Assembly: GCA_002261195.1 (NCBI GenBank) | Contig: MVBO01000001.1 | Coordinates: 384,051 to 448,050 of the forward strand | DNA from: Bifiguratus adelaidae | Taxonomy: Eukaryota > Mucoromycota > Endogonomycetes > Endogonales | Direction of reading: 5' to 3' | DNA: 64,000 nt | Shown here: one piece after another, positions 48,279-60,796 of the stretch | Layout: every line of letters starts with the position of its first letter | Numbering within the stretch: position 1 is the stretch's first letter | The notes under the pieces: model-generated | The model's input: only the letters and a program-made list of their open reading frames with translations | Told to the model about the DNA's origin: nothing | Database searches by the model: none | Made by a program: the position numbers and the translations under genes

Positions 48279-48932
48279 CTACTCTAGGCACACATTCCGA
48301 GTATTTGATTTCTCCTTCCATTGACGGAGCCAGTATCCCAGATTATGCCATTCGTAGCATGCCACGCGATAATGTTTGCCGTCTATCGTGTAGTTGGGTA
48401 TAATGCCTGCCAACCTGCCCCCAAATTTTTCATAGAATCGCCGACCGGCAGTGTTGCCGACAAATGTCAATACTACAATGGTGCCGCGACATGACGGAAA
48501 CCGTTCATACGCTGCGGCCAAGGTTTCTACAAACAATTCACGGCCGATACCCTGTCCTTGAGCTTTCGTTGACACGTAATTTGTCCATACTTCGAGGGTC
48601 TCCGATGCATTGTAGGATTCAATGAGCTCTTGACCCGGATATTCTCGCAACGGACCTGCTTCACACATGGCCGCTAATACCGGCTTGTCAGTTGTAACAT
48701 CCCGTAGATTCATCATATGCGCTAATAAGCACACTGGTCGTGCGTCTCCTTGCATGGTATAATATGAATGGCGCTGTTCCATCAATTTGTAATATAGCTT
48801 GGGAGACTCGATGTAGTCGTCTGGCAGCTGTCCACGATAACCGATCTTGTAGTTGTCTATCATCAGTTGTGCAACGCCAGAAGCATCAGCTGCTTCAGCT
48901 TGTCTAATGGATATATTGGTGCCCACTGTCAT
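48279..48932 (-). CDS. GNAT-family N-acetyltransferase
   Basis: Intronless, 217 aa. The N-terminus ISIRQAEAADASGVAQLM is the beta-1/alpha-1 pattern of GNATs. The acetyl-CoA loop is QGQGIGREL (Q-x-x-G-x-G/A type) after LEVWTNYVST, and NTAGRRFYEKFGGRL is the motif-B helix and strand with Asn and Tyr in usual positions. The acceptor substrate is unknown. The gene converges on NNF1 with 55 bp between stop codons. Confidence 0.9.
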   Translation of the reverse strand: MTVGTNISIRQAEAADASGVAQLMIDNYKIGYRGQLPDDYIESPKLYYKLMEQRHSYYTMQGDARPVCLLAHMMNLRDVTTDKPVLAAMCEAGPLREYPGQELIESYNASETLEVWTNYVSTKAQGQGIGRELFVETLAAAYERFPSCRGTIVVLTFVGNTAGRRFYEKFGGRLAGIIPNYTIDGKHYRVACYEWHNLGYWLRQWKEKSNTRNVCLE

Positions 48933-49234
48933 AGAGAAGCGAGAGGAGCAAATCTGATGAATGACTCACCCAAATGCTGGATTATAGGTACATTCACGTG
49001 ACCTTGGCAGCTGTGAAACACCAGAACGACTCTAGCGTGGCCATGAAGGCCAGCAAGCCCATGGAAGGGATATCAGCAGGTGCTGAGTGCCCAATGGATG
49101 CCATTGCTCACAGTCGCGGACGTCAATGGCAGCACATTGCAGAAAAATAGCACTGCGCCATCCAAAGATGTCTACGTCATCAACTCTATGAAAGCCGTCT
49201 CGAGTGGAACGGCCAAGGCTTACCGCACTTGCCC

Positions 49235-49879
49235 ATGTCTGCCCCACGCACCACGGGCAGCGCTCCGACTTTTCGCGCATTTGAGTCCACGTCTCGCTTG
49301 CAGTCAAGAGAGCAGACTATCGAGGAGCGCTATGGCATTCCCGAGAACTTTCTGGAAATTGAAGTGAGGAATCCTCAAACTCATGGTATGGAGCGTTGGC
49401 ATGGCACGGCATGGACGCTGACATAGCCTGATAGGGTTCGGAAGGAAAATGTACACAGACTACGAGGTGATTTGCAGGGTGAGTATTGGGCTGGTCTTAT
49501 TCGCCAAGAAAGCCCGTTAACCTCCGGTGATAGACAAACATACCAGCGTTCAAATTGAAGCAATCGTCAGTGCGACGACGCTACAGCGACTTCGAATGGT
49601 TCAGAGATGTGTTGGAGAGAGAGTCGACGAGGGTGAACATTCCGCCGTTACCGGGGAAGGTGTTCACCAATCGCTTTTCGGATGAAGTTGTCGAACAACG
49701 CCGTGAAGGGCTAGAGCGCTTCCTGCAAATGTGAGTTTTTCTGCATACGAGATTTTGCCAATGGTACACTCATTACCTTGACTAGTGTCGCCGGTCACCC
49801 GCTTCTTCAAACTGGTAGCAAAGTGCTCGCTGCATTCATACAGGATCCCAACTTCAACAAGGAGAGCTACAATTACTAA
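49235..49879 (+). CDS. SNX3: Sorting nexin-3 (SNX3/Grd19)
   Basis: Four exons: 49235-49385, 49435-49478, 49534-49730, 49786-49879 (161 aa, the family size). Almost the whole protein is a PX domain: [36 protein letters not shown] and [24 protein letters not shown] binds PI3[15 protein letters not shown] (the proline loop), [22 protein letters not shown] and the C-terminal FIQDPNF complete it. SNX3 sorts cargo with retromer at early endosomes. An in-frame TTG upstream was rejected in favour of the ATG. Confidence 0.95.
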
Positions 49880-50069
49880 ACTACTAGCCGTAGGGCCCAG
49901 ATGGCCATGTCACCCTGAATTGGCTCGTCTGGCTAACGGACTTGAACTCTCCCATTTCCACTCCATCATGTACTCATATTCCGGAATGGCGAATGTCGTA
50001 TATTACAATACGTGAATTGTATATCTTAGGGTCTAGTATGATACAACGTTGACTGAAACGTGGAAATGT

Positions 50070-52909
50070 TCATCCTTGGATCACCGTGGCTAATTCTTTA
50101 TGACGCTCGCTTTTGATGTGATCAGGCAACACTACCAGCACCTACAGGATGGTCAGCTCCTGGTGGATTGCAGAAGGTTTCACATACCTTATTAAGCAGG
50201 GTGACATCGTCGGGTCCGATAAGTTTGAGCAGGATCCCATCGACCAACGTATCCGTCACAATTTGACTAAATACATGTACGGCGAAGAAACGTCTCCATG
50301 GTATCACATTGAGCAAGACCTGCGGTTGTGTGACATTAGGGAAGCTGAGGAATCGCACCATGATGCTTACCTTATACACGCGATAAAAGAGACGGTCCCG
50401 GCATCGACGCGCAACTTCATTTTCGCCCGATAAAGAAGACAGATTTAGGTGTTGCACGAATTCCTCCAGCTCCGATACACAGTCATGGAAGCGCTCAAGG
50501 ATACTAGTCAAGAGCGACTGATCGCATAGGTCAATAAAGAGAACGATCTGCATGCACAGCATGAACTCACCTGGAAAGCTTTGGCTTGCGTGTCGCAATA
50601 GTAAGAGACTTGATCGACGACATCCAGCGCAAAGCTGACTTGGGATATTGAAGACACGTTGAGACGGGAGACTTGCTTTTCAACCAATGGTATAATCACT
50701 TTCTCCACTGTTTTCGGCAATACTGATCGGGATTCAGGATCCTCGTCCATGCTGCCCTCGGAATGCGCAATAGCATCGAACTCTGACAGTTGATGATGCC
50801 AATGCATGGTCTCGAACGCCATGTGTTGCTACAGAATCAGGTCAGTGAAAGTCCCATGACAGCAAGCCCGCGTACGAACCTGGAATGGATCCCAATCAAA
50901 TAATTGAATGCGAATCCAAAAGCCAAATGCGGTAGGAAGCGCCAAAGCACCGTAAGCCTTTTGGTAATCATCAATGTACTGCATCTTCCAGGTTCGGAAT
51001 TGATCCAAAATAGCATCCAGTGAGGCAAACTCGTCGGTAACATCGCTCAATAGCTGATTTCGCACTTGAGAGACAATAGCGTCTAAAAATGCGGAATCAG
51101 CTTTGACTTCCAACGCTAAGTGCAAGCCTGTACTCACCTAATTTTTGATCATCTGTCTCGCGGGTAGACTCACCAAGGTCATCATCAGTCGACATGCCTT
51201 CTGTGGCCGTTTGTGAAGGCTGAGTCGTTAGCTTGAGCAACCTGCGACTTTCCCGTTCATCATTGTATCTCTTGCGGTGAGAAGCGAGATATTTTGGCTC
51301 AGCTTCACCGCCATTGTCTTCTCCGTTAGTTGCTCCGTCAATCATGGGAAGATTGGGATCTAAATTAACGTTATATGGCCGTACGTAAAGGCGAATCATC
51401 CATCCCTCCCTACCTATAGCGTATAGATCGTCAACGTTTTCCATCATCCAGCGTCGAGACAACATTTCCTGCTCCTGTCGCCTAATGTCGAGCAGCTGGT
51501 TCTCGTATGATTCTAAACTTGGCATCTGTGAAGTAGTAAACGTACTTAGCGATGCCTGAATCCCTTAAGATCATTCGTCTCTTACCTTCGCTTCCAGAAA
51601 CTCTTCTAAATCGCTGAGCCAAGCGCTCGTCCGAGCATAATAATCGTATCGAGCAGTTTGACTTTCCAGGTCTGTATTGTAATCATTCAAGTTGTTTTGT
51701 AGGGCTTCTGTCTCTCGTTGTAGCTGCTCGGCTTGCTGCCGATGCAATTCCTTGACTTGCTCGAGATGCGCTGCTTTCATCTTCATCGCTCTTATGCTTC
51801 CTTCAACCGTTGGCAATGGTGTCGCAGCAGGCACTGGAGAATGATGAATCCTGCGCTCATAGAACCTGGCTTTGCAGACTTACCGGGCGCCGGCGGTTGG
51901 AGGGTAGGCTTTCCGTTGGTATTGCGATCAGGTTGCTTAGCACCACCTGCCTTTAACCTCTCGGCTTCCCATCGAAGCAATTCGTCCTCATCTTCGTCTT
52001 CTTCAGACAGTTGCCTGTCGATGGATGGGTTTGTGCTGTTCACATCAATCAATGGGCGACTTACGCTTCCTCAATCATTTCTCGCATTTCGAGATTGTCT
52101 CGTCTCTGTTTGGCCTGATTGGCCTTCTTGCCCAGGAGCATGCGTTCTCCAACGTACGTTTCATACTCTATCAAGAGCTGAGTTTGGATTCCGTGAGTAA
52201 TCAAAGTCGACCCACCTTCTTCCGCATCGCCCTCCTCATCTTCCTCCCGAACCAAACGTTTGTCATTTCCATCATGCTGCCAAGCTGCATCAACATTGCA
52301 ACTCATGATACCGCTGGTCTCGCGTACCTCGCTCAAAGAGATGTAGTCTGCTTCAATGTCGGCCTTTGATCTCCCATTACTGCTTTTTCCTGTCCTCCTC
52401 AGCTCCCGCTCCTTTTTCGCCCTGCTGATCTCTGATGCATCGGGTATCGTGTATTGCTCCACCTCTACTTGTTTGCGGGTGTAGGCTGCGTATTCGCGTT
52501 TAGCCAGTTCGCGTTGCCTTTGCTCTTCCTGTTCCCGCAAGTCGGGAAGATCGGCGTCGTCAAAGGTCAGCGCGCTGGCAGCCTTCCGAATCTGAAACTC
52601 TCCCTCGTCTTCTTCTTCTGCTGCCGTACCCGCAAAGCTTATGGTCGAAGGTCCAGACTTTGTGGTGGTCGCTTTGTGCTTTGATTTCTTTTCCTTGTCT
52701 TTAAAAGGCTTGACGACGGCAGGAATCGTGTCGGCCTCTTGGGTCTCGCCTTCACCTTTTGCGCCAGCAGATTCCGCTCGCTCAACTTGATTGTCGCCAT
52801 TCTGCGAAGTAGTATTTTGCTCTTTCTCCTCGTCGTGTTCTTCGTCCGCAGTAACGACCTTGCGCCGCAGATTCTTCTGCTTTGCCTTGTTGCGCACTGC
52901 AAACATCAT
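50070..52909 (-). CDS. GCFC-domain protein (PAXBP1/GCFC2-like splicing factor)
   Basis: Nine exons: 52909-52065, 52014-51884, 51833-51586, 51525-51138, 51082-50880, 50828-50571, 50517-50371, 50319-50188, 50141-50070 (807 aa). The N-terminal third is charged and disordered (NTR2-like) with a PDASEISRAKKERE segment. ISLSEVRETSG and then a coiled coil (LEQVKELHRQQAEQLQRETE) follow. The GCFC domain starts about residue 530: DEFASLDAILDQFRTWK, FGFWIRIQLFDWDPFQ and FETMHWHHQLSEFD, ending in PDHIKSERHKE. PAXBP1/GCFC2 proteins act in spliceosome intron-lariat complex handling. All introns are GT-AG; the intron before 50517 must use the distal AG. It converges on SNX3. Confidence 0.88.
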
Positions 52910-53011
52910 ACTTGGCCACAGAAGCTCTTTCCTTTTTAGGCGTTCATTGTTCTAGCTCAACCCGCAATGTGGATAAGCTTAGGGACAAGAAAAAGGGCCA
53001 TAGAACGCGTT

Positions 53012-53794
53012 TCATGTTCCTTTTGGCCAGGCTCTAAACACAAAGATGTCTTCACTCTGCCAAGTGTCATCTAACTCTGCTTCAGTCACATAGGTAAAAG
53101 AGAAGCGAGTGGAAAACTTGCGCCAAAACTCTAGTTCTGCTTGAAAGTTTCTCTTCTCATAGGCAAGAAGAATGACGGTATTTGAACCGGCTATGGTCTG
53201 TAGAGTGGCAATGAGACTATCGTAGAGAGGAGGATGCCAGAGACAATCTGACAGTAGAATGATGTCGTAGGTTTGTCCATTTGGTGTGTCTTCCCAGTCC
53301 AACATGGAGCATTCGGCATTGCTCACGTTGTTGGCAGAGATGTTTTGTTGGAGGAGAGGCATGGAGAGTTGCTTGTCGGTGAGACGTACGCGAGTCGTTG
53401 TTCCTGCGGATAGCCGGGCATATACCAAACCAACGAGACCTGTTCCACTCCCTAACTCAAGGACGGATGCACCTTCAGGTAGCCGAAACTCGCGCGTCTT
53501 GGCTGTAGACGCAAAGGTGGTGTCGAGAGGAACTGGACCAGCGCCAAAAAGTCGTTCGATATACTTGGCCAGCACTAGACCCGCGTCCCAGACGGTAGAG
53601 CCTACACCTCCAGCCCTGCAACAGTGAACACCCTTAACGCTTGTCCTTGCATCTCTTCTCCCCTTCTCTGTCCCTTTCCAGTGCACTTACCATTGTCCGG
53701 TTGGATCTTCTCGCAGTTCAAGCGACTTCACCCGCGGATCGCCAAACTCATAGGTGCGTACTGGTAAGGCTTCAAACGTCGGCCGATCCGCCAT
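53012..53794 (-). CDS. METTL21/FAM86-type protein methyltransferase (Methyltransf_16)
   Basis: Two exons: 53794-53691 and 53615-53012 (235 aa). The N-terminal beta-strand region (TYEFGDPRVKSLELRED) precedes GGVGSTVWDAGLVLAKYIE, typical of the family. SAM-binding motif I is VLELGSGTGLVGLVYA. RLTDKQLSMPLLQQNI is the acidic-loop strand, LDWED follows, and the post-motif IILLSDCLWHPPLYDSLI takes the place of the DxxY/W signature. LLAYEKRN follows. Members methylate lysines in chaperones or elongation factors; the target here is unknown. The start codon is only 28 bp from that of the divergent transporter gene. Confidence 0.9.
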
Positions 53795-53822
53795 TGCTTG
53801 TGTTTCGGACCAAGAGAGGACA

Positions 53823-56800
53823 ATGCCAATAGAGGCTCAATCCCGGCATTGCCTTCACCCAAGTGTAAGTGTCGACTGGAAGCTATGTCAGAAGGTCATC
53901 AAGGCGGCATTCGCCTACATGATTGCGTCCATACTCTGCATTGTGCCTCAAGTTCAACCGCACTTGGGCGTTGTCGCCTATCTTGTGCCGCTAGGGACCA
54001 TATACTTTCACTCTGCCATGACACTGGGTAGCCAACTCGAGCAGATTGTGTTAAACATCATCATGCTCGTTCCCTCAGCCATCTACTGCGGTGTCATTGG
54101 CTATCTATGCACTCTTTACAACGCTGCAAGGGAGTCTCATCCTGGATTATACTCGAATGGCGCATGTGTGATTGCGGGTATCAGCTTTTTCCTCGATGTT
54201 GCGTTTTTTGCCGGTATTAGGATCAAGTATCCGCGCTTCTTTCTCGCCTCTCTACAAGCGTTCGTGGTACCCTTCTTTGCTCTCACAAGGCAAGTCTTGT
54301 CTTCTCAGTACGACATCAGCTTTTTGTTTGGCATCATCTATCCGCTCCTGATTGGCGCAGCGATTGCTCTTCTCGTCAACATCGTACTATGGCCAGAGAC
54401 AGCCAACAAAAACCTGGAGTAAGTGGCACATCGGGTTGGCTATCATTGACGCCTTGCATTAGAAAATCCATCTCGGATTGCCTCAAGGCGAATTCTGATC
54501 TGCTAAGCTTTTTGCATAACGACTTTGTGGCAAGAGACGTCGATCTGAAATTGGGCATGCAACAGTTTGCCAACCTAAAGCAAAAGCTTCGAATCAGTAT
54601 GGACGCCATGGCACGAGCACGCGTCGGAGCAACGTATGAGTTTGTTCTCGGCAAGTACGATCCAACGGATTTGGAAACTATCGCGAAATGCTTGAGGCGT
54701 CTGTCTGAAAACTCGCTGGGAATGTGCCTGGCTGTGGACCGGAAAGGCAGATTCTCAACGAGAAAAGTTCGACCGATACGACATTGCGGATACGACCCGG
54801 CCACGACGTCACTGGAGAGGGACTTCGTAGAAGAAGAACACCGAGCGCGGCTTTGTATCAAGATGAGGACTCTCACAAAGAAGAAAAGAAGCTTGAGTAC
54901 GCCATTCTCGGAAAATTGCTTCTTACCACCTCACCTCATGTACGAAGTTTGGTGGCGTCGTGCTCGCAAGTGTTGGATACATTGATCGTTCGATTAGCCG
55001 ACAGAGAAGCCATACCTCTTCGCGATGCGTCATCCTTGTTGGAGCGCGAGCGCCAAATTCTGTCTCCGCAAGTGGATTTGCAGCTCAATCTTTCCAAAGC
55101 ATTGAGCGAGTTTGGAAAATCCGAAAAGTCCATTATTGCCAGCATGGAGTCCGACAATATATCTGTGCCCATCGAGGATCATTCCCTTGTATTTGCCGTC
55201 ATCTTTGCCGTCGTGGAAGTGACCAAGCAAATCAAAACAGTGGCTGCGCTTGAGCAATCGCTTGAACATCGCGAACGTTCTTGGCCGAGGATTTTTTTTT
55301 GCCCAAAGTACCGTTTCTAAAGTGGATCGCCAAAGATTATCCGGGGAATGATGGTATAGCGTCAGGTAAGCTGCCGTTCCCTTTCAGTGAACATAGTTGA
55401 CGTCATGTGTAGCCACTCGAATCATGTTTGATAGCATGCGAGACGAGACAAGTGAGAACACGACAGAAGGCATCGAGAATGGAACTGTTACCGAAGGTTT
55501 ACACCAAGCGGTTGGCCGACGTTGGTACAACAAAGTGGCATTAAATGTCAATGAATTTGTCGGCTACGACTACGTTCACTACGCCGTTAAGTTTGGGGCG
55601 GCTATGACAATCTTGGCTATTCCTGCCTGGTTTCTCATTGAAGGCCTCAATACCTGGTACAATGTGAGTCTTGGCTTACTACTTCGGAAACGATAGGCTG
55701 AATTACTTTTCCAGAACAATCACGGACAATGGGCGCTCTTGTCGGGGATGGTGGTCCTGAATTTCACCGTGGGCACAACCATTTTACAATGCTTCTATCG
55801 CGTTGTAGCGACTGTGATTGGTGCCGTATGGGGATACATCGCGCTCTTAGCGGTCGGGCGCCACAACCCTTATATATTGATGGTCATGGTCTGCATATTC
55901 GCCGTCCCTTTTTGGTACATTTTCCTCGGTTCCCGGCATCCTCGAATTGGAATGATGGCCTTGCTCACCTTGGCGGTGATTGTGAACACGGGTTACATCA
56001 AAACGTATAACGAAACAGTCTTTGAGATCGCCTACGAGCGAACATTGACCGCCGTCATTGCCATTGTAGTCGTCATGATCATCAATTGGTCGTTGTGGCC
56101 CATGTTGGCTCGTGAACACATGCGCTTGCGCATGGTAGCTCTCTTTGTCGACGCTGGTATTTACTATTCGCAAGTAGCTTCTCTTGCCTGTCAGCCTGAT
56201 GTCAATAACACCCGCTGGATTGCAACCGAAAGAGATGCCTTGGCTTCTGGCAAAACCCTTCGCAAGAGGGCTGATCGCGTTGCAGAATTGCTCGCCTTTT
56301 CGACCAGTGAACCAAGGATCGCCAGAGCTCCATTTCCCTACGCTCAATATCAGGATCTACTTGCGCATACGCGTAACGTTCTCTATTGGACGAATAACAT
56401 GCTCTCCACACAGGTAATGCCGCTATGAGAAAGGTTCCGCTGCGATCAATCTGTGGCTGACTCTATTCATCTGTAGCGTCATGTCAGCAAAACATTGCGT
56501 AGAGAATTGATGGTGCCCGTAGCGGGATACCGCAAAGAAATGGTACGTCTTATAATGCGCGATTGCTCTATGCAATGGCTTACAGCCTTTGCTAACGGGT
56601 GGTCTTTGTATAGGCCGCTGCCGTACATTTATACCTCTTCACTTTGGCAGGCTCTCTATCGACCAAGACAGCCTTGCCCGCTTCTCTGCCTCGCGCAGAA
56701 CTAGCACGACAAAACCTTCAGCGAAAGTTGTCTGGCTTTTACAGATCAAAAGCTCGAGAGCTAAGGCAGCTTTACGATACTGACACCAGCGGCATGGATA

Positions 56801-56970
56801 CCAAGGAACCCTATACCGAGATCTATTGGCAAGCTTATGCCGCCGGATCGGTTGAAGTCATTCACGAAATGAAAATTATGGCGGATACCGTCATTTCATT
56901 GATGGGACAGCATGTCTTCAAAACTGCCGAGCAAGATTGGACCACTGAAAATGTGACGACGCCAACGTGA
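53823..56970 (+). CDS. BRE4/aromatic-acid-exporter-type membrane protein, two apparent 1-nt frameshifts
   Basis: Six exons: 53823-54418, 54463-55365, 55413-55663, 55715-56413, 56477-56542, 56614-56970; about 957 aa if the frame is continuous. Two bundles of membrane helices (residues about 30-200 and again from AVKFGAAMTILAIPAWFLI to LTAVIAIVVVMIINWSLW) flank hydrophilic domains. This layout, with LLSGMVVLNFTVGTT after NNHGQW and WPMLAREH, matches fungal Brefeldin-A-sensitivity/fusaric-acid-resistance-like transporters (DUF2421/ArAE-2). Exon 2 changes frame twice. At the GG of 54741-54742 one G is missing in CGG-GAA. At the T9 run 55292-55300 ten T would restore FFLPKVPF. Adding both bases gives the exact phase for the next exon, so homopolymer errors are likely. 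Confidence 0.82.
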
Positions 56971-57317
56971 AGCGAACCTTCATCGGAGACGCTTACCCTC
57001 GGCTGATCGACCGTCAGCATGCAGTTTTGCTGATATCAACTTTCACACGTGAAAAAGAGCACACACGCAAAGTGAGCCTAAAGTCCAACGACTGTGGAGC
57101 CAAAACTATGATCCTATTTCGTAAATTCTGTGTGTCCCCTACTCTACAGTTCTATATATCCTCCTCTGCGCTCTTACATGACACAAGAGCCCACGCATAG
57201 ACCTTGCCCTCTCTTCATTGCATATCACCTTTGGAGATAGACCTCATCGTTTCTTTTGTTCGCCTTCCGATCTAGATTTCAACTATGAATAGACGTCATC
57301 TTTCACTTGCCCCAAAC
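56971..57317. other. Convergent intergenic region
   Basis: 3' flanks of the ArAE-type gene and ceramide synthase. No ORF of interest, no repeat; only AT-rich stretches suitable for polyadenylation. Confidence 0.45.
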
Positions 57318-58613
57318 TTACTCCTCTGAATCGCTACGGGTATCCTCGGCGCTGTTACCACTAATTACCTTCCACGCAACTTTGAGGATCATAAAGAACC
57401 AAATCAGAATAATGACTTGCAAAGCTGCAAAAAGACCAAGGTAACAGTTTTGGGTAAATGATGTAAAGTATTTTCCTTTGGAAGGATCCCACTTCATGTC
57501 CAAAAACCTCTGAGGATCGCCTGCAACGAGTACCTTAGTCTCTGTCTCGCTTTGTTCAATATCCAAACTTACGATATGTCGTCCAGATGATTATCGGATA
57601 GAGGGTTTGCCTAGTGATAATCCAACTGACAAAGAAGAGACCAAAGGTGAGATCGCAGACTTGCCGCAGACCGAGATAATTTAGCACTTTCGCCAGCTGA
57701 GATGCGTTAAGTACGTTAACGTCAATATTCACATAACGCCCTCAGTGCAAATCACTTACCGAGAACAAAATATCTGAGAAATCCATGCAGCACAAGACGG
57801 CATTTCCAATGCGGGTATGATTCGTGAGGTACGAGCACGAGATAAGTGTGCAAGTCACCAGATGATGGGTGAGCATGGGAATAAAGTCTTTGCGTTTCTT
57901 CTCTATACTTAGGACAAAGACTTGCTGTATCCAGAACGCGAATTGCACGAGATAATACCACTTCATCAGTCCAGTCAACTGAACGTGTGGATAGGCTATC
58001 CAAAAGTAGGAGGTATTAAACCAATAGGGTGAGTTGTACATGATGTACTAGTCGGGATGCATGAGTTTAACCACTCGGCTGGCAACGCACCACTTACCAT
58101 GCCAAGTGACCAGAAGATCACATAGTATATGACACTCCATCCCTGTTCCGCAAAGCGAATAACCTTCGCAGGAGAAGTTATTCCGGATCGTCGTGCAAAC
58201 GGTGTCAGAAGATATTCCATGATACCAGCACGAAGCGCCGTGAAGGCAAGCACCCAAAAGCAGATGAAATTGAGATCCTGCCAGCCTTTATCGTAAAGTC
58301 CGGTGGTCTTGTCTTGATATTGGAGGGAGAAGAAGGTCTTTGCTGTAGAAGAGCCGAAAACGCTCAAGAGGGATAGCGGACATATCACATATAATGGTAG
58401 ATCTGCTCAGGTAAAGCGGATTAGCTGAGTAGCAACACTTGAGGCGATTCCGGTCGAGTCAATCGTACCTATTTGATGAGAGACGACATAGTGCACTAGA
58501 CCTTTTCCCAGAGATCCGTCAGGATGGAAACTAGCGGCCGCAAGCTCACTGGCCTTAGATGCTCCGTTGCCATTGACACGTGTGCGTGCACCACGTCCTT
58601 TCTCTCGTGCCAT
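57318..58613 (-). CDS. LAG1: Ceramide synthase (Lag1/Lac1, TLC domain)
   Basis: Five exons: 58613-58469, 58402-58098, 58047-57760, 57696-57573, 57520-57318 (354 aa). The basic N-terminal cytosolic tail is followed by membrane helices and the TLC domain. YNSPYWFNTSYFW is present, with the Lag motif in MLTHHLVTCTLISCSYLTNH (the two catalytic histidines) and GNAVLCCMDFSDILFSLAKVLNY. The last helix is followed by GNSAEDTRSDSEE, the acidic tail with the NAEDxRSD element of fungal Lac1, probably a casein-kinase-2 target. It is an ER enzyme that N-acylates sphingoid bases. Confidence 0.95.
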
Positions 58614-58685
58614 AGTCGTCCTGTCAGCAGAGAGATGAAAGCAAGCAATGTGAGCCGAAACGCGCTACGTGTGACTTGGGCTTAA

Positions 58686-60627
58686 TTAATTATCTACAAT
58701 ATCTAGGCGACGTCCTTGATGGAACACTTGGTTCACTCTTGACTCTGACAAGGGTAAAGACCATAGGGAGATGTCGGAAAAGCTGGCCACCAATGTCTTT
58801 GTGCCATCCCAAGCGTCCTGGTAATTGGAAGTTTCTGGTTCTGCTCCCCCCAGCCAAATTCCACGGACGGTAGCCTCGGGATGCGGTGGGGCCCAGGTTT
58901 TGGTGGTGAGTACGAGCCTTGCGTCTTGATAGAGGGATAAGGTATTTTGATGTGCGGATATGCTCAATGCAAAATGATGAGGGCCTTGATCGGCAATGCT
59001 AATGGTGTGATCGGGCGCACGCTCTAAAGTTCCGGCGCGAATCATGCTGGCGTCCGGAGATTCTAGATGAAGAGCACGTATGTTCAACGCGAGCTGCTGA
59101 TTGCTGTCAATCTCCGTTTCCACATATAGCTTGACATAGTCGGAATGTATCATGCATACGACAGCGCCCGCTTTTTGTGCGATGGATGGAAAAGCCATCC
59201 ACCATGAGACGGAAAGCTCACCAAATGTTGTAGAGATTGGCGGTGACAGATAAATGTAAGCGTCTGCTGACAGAAGCTCAATCATCGGTAAGGGAGGGAT
59301 GGATTGAATGATTCGGCCGGAGCGCACCATACCGTGCAGTTGGTTACCAGAGAGCTCTGTCATTTCAAAGACGCTTCGCTTGGCGCTCTTTGGAGCTGTC
59401 CAATACCCCACTAGCAAGAGATCAGCCTCTAGTTCAATGACAGTTTACGAGACTTACCTAGGGTGTCTGAACGCAGCGCCGCCTTGGGAATCGTGCAGTT
59501 GTGCAAATTTTGTGTCGCTTGTGGAAGGAAGCGTCTCAATTGACAAAACACGCTGCTTTCCACGTTCGCCATGACTTCTTCATCAATGTCTCGCAGCAAG
59601 TTGGTATTGGCTGCACTTTCCCAGAGATGGACGGCAAGGTTGTCTCGAAAATCGTATGTCTTTTCGAGATACATGGTCCGTAGACCGTTCTTGTCCCACA
59701 GCGGCCAAAAGAAGGATGTGTAGGGCAGGACTTTGATTTCGTTGCCGAAATGTTCGGAGAGCTTGCCCGGCAGTGCAACGGAGTGATAGTTCCAATCGCT
59801 CTGATCAAAAAACTGATAGGTAGCACGCCATCGCTGCAGGAAATGGGCTTGGGGACGCGCCAAAATGACGGCATTACAAAGTCCTACCCACCCATCTAGA
59901 ACGGATCCAATATATTTAGCATGATTCATGACGCGACTCGCACATACTAACCTCGCCCCTCTTGACCCATGACAAAGGTTTCATCGAGCAAGTTATCAAA
60001 AGGCTTCAATGTGATGACATCCAAATCAAGGTATATGCCACCATATTGCAACAGCATATCCATACGCACAATATCTGCCCGATGAGCATACTTGTCCACC
60101 GGCCTATCGAACACTTTCGTTGGTATCTCCACCTGATGAAGGGTAAGAAACGTTTTGGCCGCTTCAAAATAATGCCCTGTGGGCATGTAATGGTAATGAA
60201 AATAGATGCGCTCGGGTTTGAGAACATCATGCGCCGATTTGATAGCGAGATAATGCACTAAATCAAGTGTCGGACCTTCCGCCTTGAGACCATAGACAAA
60301 GTGAACAATTTTGGGTATCTTTCGGGTGGTAACAGGTTGCAGTGAGACGTTGTAAGCTGCTTGTATTTCTTCGGGTAAAGACGTGGAGAACTGCTTTTCG
60401 ATCCCTGGCACCAACTTTTCGCGGATATTAGGGTTACGACGTACCCATAGCACGCCTAGAACAGTGAGTAAAAGCACAAGGCATAACCGCTTGGCAAAGC
60501 GATTGTAACGCGAATTGCCCAACGTGTGTCGTCCATTAGGTGGTTTAAAGTACGCGTTGAGTGAAGGTGACACGCGATTTGCCCTTGATCCACGTCGATG
60601 TGTTGCAAATGGCAGTACATCAGCCAT
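58686..60627 (-). CDS. GT32-type glycosyltransferase with C-terminal lectin-like domain
   Basis: Three exons: 60627-59952, 59895-59458, 59410-58686 (612 aa). It is a type II membrane protein: a basic cytosolic tail, then the anchor RLCLVLLLTVLGVLW, and a lumenal part starting KIPKIVHFVYGL. The DXD motif is in RADIVRMDMLLQYGGIYLDLDVI, characteristic of Gly_transf_sug/GT32 enzymes that use nucleotide-sugars with a metal ion. VGLCNAVILARP and HFGNEIKVLPYTSFFWPLW follow. After residue 372 comes a domain of about 240 aa with beta-strand-rich sequence (ISTTFGELSVSWWMAF, HHFALSISAHQNTLSLYQD, WLGGAEPETSNY) resembling a concanavalin/LamG-like fold. The in-frame TTG upstream was rejected; 60627 is the first ATG. 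Confidence 0.85.
59381..59487. repeat. Direct repeat copy A (inside GT32, spanning its second intron)
   Basis: 107 bp almost identical to 61062-61168, same orientation. It covers the end of exon 2, the whole second intron and the start of exon 3 of the GT32 gene. The central ~50 bp (59413-59463, mostly intron) is identical in both copies; differences are concentrated in the outer 30 bp. Confidence 0.9.
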
Positions 60628-60796
60628 GGCCAAGGAACATTGCAATAATCAAAGGAAGCCAAGAAATCGACTGTTAAGAGAGAGGATGTTTTGAATGCTC
60701 GATATACAGGCTATGCCTTGTTCTTGTGCTATATACAGGGTGTGTCTAGTGTTTGTACTTTTTAGAGTAAATTTTTTTGAAAGACGGGACAAGACC

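Noticed and set aside
59308-59574. Plus-strand ORF over GT32
   Set aside because: Antisense to well-supported GT32 exons; openness alone is not evidence of coding.
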